Position numbers and translations under genes: made by a program | Assembly: GCF_029784165.1 (NCBI RefSeq) | Contig: NC_073694.1 | Span: 24,252,506-24,316,505 of the forward strand | Length of the DNA: 64,000 bases | Reading direction: 5' to 3' | Source of the DNA: Wyeomyia smithii | Lineage: Eukaryota > Arthropoda > Insecta > Diptera > Culicidae | The notes under the pieces: generated by a model | Seen by the model: the letters and a program-made list of their open reading frames with translations, nothing else | Told to the model about the DNA's origin: nothing | Databases searched by the model: none | Part shown: positions 57,374 through 64,000 of the stretch, one piece after another | Layout: each line of letters starts with the position of its first letter | How positions within the stretch are numbered: the first letter of the stretch is position 1

Positions 57374-58000
57374 AGCGGTGAAAAAACTGACAAACAGCAA
57401 AGACAGTATCCCTGCCGAGCTGCGAACAACTGTATCGTGCCATCCATCGATCGATCTAATATAGAATTACTGTCAGACTGGTTGAAAGGTCTCAAATGTC
57501 CTCAACTGTAGCGATTAACGAGGCATAGCATGTTCTCAATAGCGTATACAAAATCATATCCCGCGTCCTGTTCCACAGACTAAGGCCGTTGCAGGAAAAC
57601 TTTGTTGGCGAATACCAATGTGGTTTTCAAAGGGCACGCTCCACTACAGACCAAATGTTCACCTTGCAACAAATTCTCGATAAATTTGCAGTAATTAAAT
57701 TGCAGACTAACTATCTGTTTAAAGATTTCAGGGTAGCGTAAGATTTAGTTAGGAGAACTGAGTTATGGCGGATTATGCTCGACCATGGTTTCCCAACAGT
57801 TTCACATCAAGTGTCAGGGTAGCCATATCTGACGTTACAAGGTTTGAAGAAGGGTGTCGGGCTATCAAATTTTCTGTTTCACTGCGCATTGAAAAGTGCT
57901 ATACGGAGGGCTGGCGTGCAGAGAAGTGTGCCAAACTCATTAGAGTGTCCTTCTCCACAGAAATCTTCAGTAGAAGGCGAAAGATTTATTCTACAATTGA
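57374..58000 (+). pseudogene. RTE-type LINE reverse transcriptase fragment, heavily decayed
   Basis: Read through frame changes on the plus strand, the order of phrases is that of an RTE-clade reverse transcriptase: DSIPAEL (about 57395), QLYRAIHRSI (about 57428), a CP-block, a YRGI-like segment, then YKIISRVLFHRLRPL and EYQCGF with STTDQMFTLQQILDKF (about 57548-57684). Next is ELWRIMLDHGFPT (about 57758), and further on a remnant of the SxLLFNxALE block with AIRRAGVQRS (about 57910). There are multiple stops and shifts. The catalytic A-D-D segment is not reached before the similarity ends. It is an internal fragment of an old element. Confidence 0.7.
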
Positions 58001-58615
58001 AGAGAGACCAGAGTTAAGTGAATAATTATTTAAAGTAATCGATGAATTCATTTACCTGAGTACATTGGAGACGCGCGACAATTAGGTTTACCGTGAAATC
58101 ATCATCATTGATGAGCCCTCGGTGATTACGTCCAGGTGAGTCCCCAAACGGATGTCCATGAATGCTCCGCACATCCACCCTTAAGTCCTTGAGATGAGTT
58201 TCGCCTATCATTTACTTTAAGACTTCAGAGTACTTGGACCCGTCCGTCTCGAGTATGGGGGCGTCCTCCCTGCTCCACACATTCTTGACCTTCTGTGGCC
58301 GTTTTTGCACTTCATCTTTCTGTCATTTGCCGTCTTGTTGGCGCCGTCCACCTACTACGGTAACTTAAGGATTACTCGCAGCCTCCGGCCGTTTCTTCAC
58401 ATCTGTCTGCATCTGCCTGCAGACTACAGAGTAATTGCTTGTCGAGCTCATCGTTTCTTCATTTGCTTACAGGAAAGCGTCCCTCAAGGCTATGAAGGCC
58501 GACGCTTTTTCGAGGCGTCTAGGGGTACCAAAATTCACAGAACCGGTCAAAAACTAGAATCTTTATGCCATTTCACTCATTACTCACGGCACTTCTTGAA
58601 ATACTTATATTCTGT
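58001..58615. other. No gene recognised
   Basis: Continues from the RTE remnant into sequence of moderate GC content. A 107-codon open frame at 58305-58628 has no known motif. Possibly untranslated sequence of an unidentified element. Confidence 0.35.
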
Positions 58616-58859
58616 AAGTTTCCAGTAGTCTCAACCGTGAGCGTTGGTGAGATTCCCTGAACAATGCCTCAGGGTCGGCACGCTTATCTTTAGTTTTCGC
58701 AGGTCAACTGGGGAATGCTTTGCCGATGAAAGACGTATTTGGCTAATCACAAATTTTTATTCTCACAATCCTTTTCTGTTGCTTATCACACTCTTACGTT
58801 CTATCTAACCTTTTCTTCTCTTTTTCACCAACGCTCACGGTTGAGACTACTGGCAACTT
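58616..58859. repeat. 29-bp perfect inverted repeat flanking 174 bp
   Basis: The core at 58622-58650 (CCAGTAGTCTCAACCGTGAG, then CGTTGGTGA) is exactly reverse-complemented at 58825-58853. The arms extend outward five more bases (AAGTT) after one mismatch. The right arm abuts the T run that ends the LINE on the minus strand. Confidence 0.92.
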
Positions 58860-58951
58860 TTTTTTTGTATGCCTGAAGGGCATTGGGTAGAAAGCGCCAC
58901 TGCGACAGGAATGTTTGTCTTTTGTGGCTGGTCCCGATTACTTTACACAGA

Positions 58952-61900
58952 TTACAAAATGCTCGAACTCATTGATGGAGTTGAGCTAGTTGGTTGTAAG
59001 CCTGTGCCCCAATCCGGAACTACATGGTTGATAAAACCTGTGACCGTTTTGGGATTGGTGCTCCATACCTGGTATGGAGTTGAGAGGTAACTTCCAAAGA
59101 AGTTAAACCTCGATGAAGCAAGAGCCCCGCAAAAGCAAAGCAAATGCGCTGAACTCTCAGGTTCAGCATTGCAAAAGCGACAATAGTCGGTTAGGACTTT
59201 GCCGATTTTCTTTGAATGATAAAGAGCAGGACAGTGTCCAGTGAGAAGTCCCATGATGATGCGTAGTTCACTACGAGTTAAACTAAGTAGCCGTTTGGTA
59301 ACCGTAGGGTTAGGGTAGATAAACTGTTTAGCTTGCCTGCAACCCTGCGCATGTTGCCATTGAGATGCTATCTTTAGCTTTTCCCATGTACTTAGTTCGC
59401 CTTTAATGGCGGATGTGGAAGTACCCAAAAACGGTTCCGGTCCAATGAATTGCTGAGCAGATCCTTGTCTTGCGAGGCTGTCGGCATGTTCATTTCCCTC
59501 GATTCCGCAGTGACCGGGTACCCAAAGTAGCATAACTTCGTTGATGCGGAAGAGTTCCCTGAGTGTTGCGATGCACTCCCAGACTAGTCTGGAGACACAT
59601 GTAGCAGACTTTAATGCCTTTAGTGCCGCCTGACTGTCCGAAAAGATTCCGATTTTCGCATGTCTATATTTGCGATGTAGACATGTTATAGCACAGATAT
59701 ATATTGCGTATACCTCCGCCTGAAAGACGGTTGGCCACTTACCCATTGAGATAGTGGCCTTTATACCTGGTCCGTAGATCCCTGAACCAGTCTGAGGTCC
59801 GATTTTTGAGCCATCCGTGTAGAAGCGGATTGTGCCCGATGGAAGACTCGGCCCTCCATTGTTCCACATGGAGCGATCTGTGTCGATCACTATATATGGA
59901 ACGTCCATGTTTGGCTTCGCTTCCATCCAGTCCGAGACTGTTGTTACTAAAGGTGTCAGCTTAAACTCCTTCAGGATGCTTAGGTGACCCGTTAGGTCAC
60001 CTTCGAGCATCGTTGTATTTCTTTGCAGCCTTAGTGCGCCAAGCTCTGCTTCCTTCTTCACATGGAGATGTAGAGGAAGTAAGCAAAGCAAGGCCTCCAA
60101 GGCTGCTGTCGGTGTTGTGCGCAGGGCACTGGTAACTGAGAGACAGGCCAATCGTTGGACTTTGGTAAGTTTCGCCTGAGCTATCTTTTCATTTACTTTA
60201 GGCCACCATGCGAGGGCTGCGTAGGTGTACTGCAAGCCCAGATAGCTGAAGTTGCCTTCTTGATAGCGTAGTCTAGGTGAGCAGTCCAGTTCAGCTTCTT
60301 ATCCAGAATGATTCCAAGATATTTGGTCTCATTGCTGAAACATAGTCTTACCCCATTCAGTAGCGGAGGAATGATTGTGTGCATTCTACGCTTGATAAAT
60401 GGTATAATGACCGTTTTAGCGGGGTTAATGTTCAGCCCTTCTTCTGAGCACCACTGAGAGGTGCCGTTTGCATACGACTAGATCGAGTTGCATCACATTT
60501 TCCCCGAACAATAAGGACTATATCATCAGCATATCCAATGACTTCGAAGCCCAGCTGTGATAGCTTGGTTAGGAGAACGTCTACCACCAGTGACCATAGC
60601 AGTGGAGAGAGAAATCCTCCTTGAGGACACCCTTTCACTGCCCCTACTGTGACAGACGTATCCCCCAATGCAGCTGTGATCTTCCTGCTCGAAAGCATTG
60701 CTTGGATCCAGCTCATTGTAGTATCGTCGACTCTTCTATTTTGTAGAGCCGTGTAAATTGGTGCAATGGACGTGTTATCGAAAGCTCCCTCAATATCAAG
60801 AAAAGCGCAGACCGCTGTCTCTTTATATTTTAAGGACTTCTCGATCTTCGTCACTAGGCAATGCAAAGCGGTTTCAGTAGATTTACCCTGTTGATAAGCA
60901 TATTGATGCTTGTGTAAGGGTAACTCCTTCAGAAACTCACTGCGGATGTAGTTGTCCGTAATTTTCTCCATCAACTTGAGAAGAGTTGACGTCAGACTTA
61001 TAGGTCTGAAAGCTTTGGGCAATGTTTTGTCTTTTTTGCCCGGCCTTGGTATAAACACCACCTTAACGTTCCGCCAGTTGACCGGGATATGTCCCATAGT
61101 AAAGCTGGCTCGAAAGAGGCTGATGAGTTCGGACATAACGACTCCGTCCGATTTTTGTAGAAAGATTGGTAGAATGCCATCCGGTCCTGGTGACTTCATA
61201 GGCTCAAAAGAGCTTAGTGCCCAGTTGATAGAAGTCTCCGTGAAAATTCTACGAGCGAGCGCTGCGGAGTCACGTGACGTTATGCGTCTGGATTCGAGGC
61301 TCTGTAACTCTTCGACGTTCGAACCGGAGATTGCTGTCGATCCAGGAAAGTGAATGTTCATAAGAACATCCAGCGTTTCCTTGGTGGTGACAGTCAGACT
61401 ACCATCTTCCTTTTTCAACTGCCCAAGACCATTCGTGTGACCTTTGGACATCGCTTTTTGCAGTCGCGTTGCCTCAGGTAGAGTCTGAATGTCTTCACAG
61501 AATCGAATTCTAGACCTCCTTTTGGCTTTGCGTAGCTCAGCGTTGTATTTTGTAAGGGATGCTCTATAGGCTTCCCAGTTGGACGTGATTTTAGCCCTGT
61601 TGAACAAGCGTCTAGCTTCCCGACGAAGGTTGCTGAGAGTTTCATTCCACCAGGGCACATCACGGCAGACTGTTCGATTTGTTAACGGACAGTTTGACAT
61701 GAAAGCTTCCGTGATCCTGTGCTGTAGGTCACTTGCTGCGATGTCCAGTTCACCTGGAGTTCGAATATTTTGGTGGCAGGATGTTCTCGAATTGACCAAA
61801 TGTTCCTTAAAAGAGTTCCAGTTGGTTTTCTTAGGATTCCTGAAATGTTCTCTTCTCAGAGGAGTAGCCTCGACGTCAAATCTGATGTGTCTATGGTCTG

Positions 61901-62543
61901 ATAAACTGGGTTCATCAGAGACATGCCAGTTCTTGACTTTCTCCGTTATCGAGGCGCTACATAGAGTGAGATCTAGGACCTCTTGTCTAATAGCATTACT
62001 GAAAGTTGGCTCGTTTCCCACATTGCATACATTAACATTGTTAGAAGTAAGGTATTCAAGTAGGTACTCACCTCGAGTGTTGACATCCGAGCTGCCCCAG
62101 ACTGTGTGATGCGCGTTGGCATCGCAGCCGACGATGAGTGGCTTGTTGATGCTTCGGCAGTATCGCACAAGTGCTGCGACTTCGGATGGCGGTATATCGT
62201 CCTCGTCCCCCGGGAAGTAAGCGGAGGCAACAACCACTTCTTGAGTGCCGTTGGTTGTCGGGACTTCCACCGCAATGGCAACCAAATCCCGTTGGATGAA
62301 TTCTGTAATGGGAACAAATTTGATGTTTCTGTTCAGCAGAATTGCAGTCCTGGGATTTGACTGTTGATTACAATAGACCAACTTACTGTTTGTGTTGGCT
62401 AAGCCAAGGATCCTGGTGTCGTGGACCCATGGTTCCTGGATCAGCGCCACGGATAGCTGATCCTTGGTGAACCTCCGGCAAAGAACACCAGAGGCGCCCT
62501 TTGCGTGATGGAGGTTCACCTGAACGCAGCGTATGCTGCTCAT
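58952..62543 (-). pseudogene. LOA-like ORF2: endonuclease, reverse transcriptase, RNase H
   Basis: ATG at 62543. The endonuclease (residues about 1-230) shows VQVNLHHAKGA, ALIQEPWV with the catalytic Glu, GCDANAHHTVWG and SLSDHRHI. The reverse transcriptase shows FRPISLTSTLLKLMEKI, AFLDIEGAFDNTS, GCPQGGFLSPLLW and GYADDIVLI (Y-A-D-D on plus-strand bases 60522-60533). A frameshift near 60455-60470 ends the first 703-codon frame. A second break at about 60235 also seems to lack some 20-25 residues before TYAALAWWPKV. The last 420 codons stay open: RNase H with RFYTDGSK, QAEVYAI, IFSDSQAALKAL and GNEHADSLA, then a C-terminal zinc-like CRFCNAEPESSAHLLCFC. All catalytic residues checked are present, so the copy died recently. 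Confidence 0.85.
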
Positions 62544-63874
62544 TTTGTTGGCAGCGCGTCCTTCGTCGGATCTAGTTGAGATCCGATTGGCGGACGGTTG
62601 CCATCAGCGGTGACGCTGGGATGGGTAGTCTGCATACCCTCAGCAACAGGCTCCCGTTGCAGCAGACAGTAGGCGACAGAAGTGCTACTCTCACGTTTAG
62701 GCGGCGGAATTTGGCTCTGAGGGTCGCGACTGTTCAGATGCTCACGCTCACTCCTCTTTCGATTATTCGGCGGAACCTTCTTCGCTATCGCGGGAGTGCG
62801 TCGAGCAGGTGGTAGCGGTACACTCCCTGAGGGAGTCTCCGAACGTACCGTTCCTGCCTTCGCACCAGAACCTTTCGCGCCCGTGTTTGAGGACTTTCTG
62901 CCAACCTGCCGCATGCGTGCTTTGCCGTACTTGTAGTTCAGCAGGAAGCTCTGTGCCGCTATGAGGTTAGCAGACTGTTGGTCCAGCTCCACCATCAATT
63001 CGACAGTCTTTCCAGTAACGTTGCGATGACATACTCGCCATGCACGTGTGGAGAAACCGTCGTTCTGATTTTGGAGAAGACGGAGAATTCTCTCATTTGT
63101 GGTGTCCACACTGTCCTGGAAGTACCCTACAAATTTTAGGGCCTTCGGCAGGTCCTTCGTGCGAAAGACACTAAGGTGTGCTCCCTCCCACGGTATGAGA
63201 GAAGACGCCGTGGTCTCCAGCCATCTAACTGTGTCGTTGTCGGCACAGTCAAGTTGTAGGGTACCGTTTTTTAGGCGGCAGCTCCTAAACTTGGGCCTGA
63301 TGGCCGGTGACTCCTGGTCCGCAATGCAGTCCAGAATCGTTGTGATAGACAGGCTCGTGGCCTCCAGCATCTTCCTATATGTTACCCCTGACGTTTGTCG
63401 CGGTGCAGGGGGCTCCGCGCAAGCCAAGTCCCGGGGCTTTTTGCTGCTCGGGCCCTTAGCGCTTGTGTTTGGCGACGCTGTCTCAGTCGACCGCTGTCGC
63501 TTGGTTGCGACCTGACCTGAGCGGTCAGCTTGGTCGACTGGTTGACGAACTATGCCTATGGCCTCCTCGCGTGAGTGACCCAGGCTTAGCAGTCTTTTAA
63601 GACGCCGCCGTTGCGATTGGGAGAGCCGTTTGACATCAGCACGAGGTGACTTAGGTTTCCCCTTGTCAATCGGCTGTGTCTCCGGATCGGGAAGACTGTC
63701 CGTCGGGCTCTCTTCTTTCCCGCTTGGCGAACCGAGGATTAGTGATGAAACTGAAGGTCCTCCGTCCAGCGATTCGCTGTCGAGGTTGAAATCCATCTCC
63801 AGTTCCATCTTCTCGGTTCTGCCTGTAGCGTGCAGCCTTGTGGGGCTGCACGCCATGGAGTGTGTTGGCTCCAT
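62540..63874 (-). CDS. LOA-like ORF1 (Gag-like, DUF4780-type domain)
   Basis: An open frame of 444 codons. The N-terminal third is polar and basic with a helical LSQSQRRRLKRLLSLGHSRE. The C-terminal half (residues about 165-330) matches my memory of the DUF4780 domain found in insect LINE ORF1 proteins: LKNGTLQLDCADNDTVRWLE, FRTKDLPKALKFVGYF, ERILRLLQNQN and TRAWRVCHRN. No zinc knuckles are present. It is expected to bind element RNA and accompany ORF2. The start ATG at 63874 gives the full polar N-terminus. The stop overlaps the ORF2 start by four bases. No lesion seen. Confidence 0.85.
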   Translation of the reverse strand: MEPTHSMACSPTRLHATGRTEKMELEMDFNLDSESLDGGPSVSSLILGSPSGKEESPTDSLPDPETQPIDKGKPKSPRADVKRLSQSQRRRLKRLLSLGHSREEAIGIVRQPVDQADRSGQVATKRQRSTETASPNTSAKGPSSKKPRDLACAEPPAPRQTSGVTYRKMLEATSLSITTILDCIADQESPAIRPKFRSCRLKNGTLQLDCADNDTVRWLETTASSLIPWEGAHLSVFRTKDLPKALKFVGYFQDSVDTTNERILRLLQNQNDGFSTRAWRVCHRNVTGKTVELMVELDQQSANLIAAQSFLLNYKYGKARMRQVGRKSSNTGAKGSGAKAGTVRSETPSGSVPLPPARRTPAIAKKVPPNNRKRSEREHLNSRDPQSQIPPPKRESSTSVAYCLLQREPVAEGMQTTHPSVTADGNRPPIGSQLDPTKDALPTK

Positions 63875-64000
63875 TTGTTCCGACAGGTTGAGGTTGCCGG
63901 GGCCCTTTTTTGAAAATTTGTTAAACTCCAGTTTTTAGTCCCACGAGTTTGCCACGAAAGAAGGGGTCATCTGCGTGTCACGATAGCCTAACACAGAAGG

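Larger units (their letters stand above)
58858..64000 (-). mobile_element. LOA/Lian-like non-LTR retrotransposon with RNase H, nearly intact
   Basis: Minus-strand element with a T run (about 58858-58866) on the plus strand as a short poly(A) tail. ORF1 is complete; ORF2 carries endonuclease, reverse transcriptase and RNase H with two lesions. ORF1 and ORF2 overlap by four bases (ATGA, 62540-62543), typical of coupled translation. RNase H and the endonuclease phrases IQEPW and CDANAHHTVWG point to the LOA/R1/I group; the layout best fits LOA (Lian/Bilbo-type) elements. The 5' end is not in the window, or lies within the last 126 bases. It is the least decayed element here. Confidence 0.85.

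Overview
The window looks like a transposon-rich insect genome, most likely a culicine mosquito. The evidence is a Juan-like (jockey clade) retrotransposon, tRNA-derived SINEs, a LOA/Lian-like retrotransposon that carries RNase H, and short GT-AG introns beside one very large intron. One host protein-coding gene is supported. Nearly everything else is mobile-element sequence of several ages or simple, strand-biased repeats. Species and family names are recognised from memory of protein motifs and were not checked by search.

Layout. 1-1694: T-rich sequence and two copies of a TG-bearing repeat. 1695-8420: a nested block bounded by hAT-type ends with an 8-bp target duplication. Inside it lie a pair of G-rich inverted repeats (about 2947 and 6812), a 1.2-kb inverted-repeat transposon with a broken transposase-like gene (3777-4994), and a truncated LINE abutting that transposon (4999-6317). 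8429-19093: AT-rich sequence with one SINE, a tRNA-like sequence, a 35-bp-arm palindrome, a fold-back element and a CCAAT-bearing tandem repeat.

19094-39362, plus strand: the last five exons of a gene for a two-PDZ scaffold protein. The exons join in one open frame of 636 residues plus stop; the 5' end of the gene was not found. An 18.2-kb intron between exons two and three holds a complete antisense Juan-like insertion with a 14-bp target duplication, a 599-bp Tc1/mariner-type MITE, two SINEs, a TATA/CCAAT repeat module followed by a minisatellite, and kilobases of degenerate TTTTTGACA-type sequence.

39363-46470: 3' flank, more T-rich tracts, a second near-perfect palindrome, a 480-bp G-rich MITE and the 3' end of a LOA-like LINE. 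46470-50960: a CR1/L2-type LINE with both ORFs recognisable but broken. 50960-57370: sequence in which I recognise no gene. 57374-58000: a decayed RTE-type reverse transcriptase. 58616-58859: a 29-bp perfect inverted repeat. 58858-64000: an almost intact LOA/Lian-like LINE on the minus strand, probably running past the window end.

Nothing here forms an operon or pathway. The genes that act together are the ORF1/ORF2 pairs of the retrotransposons. The observations most worth following are the TIR element with the unnamed transposase family, the nested hAT block, the two long palindromes, the strand-biased GACA tracts, and the promoter-like tandem repeat found in two inverted copies about 15 kb apart.
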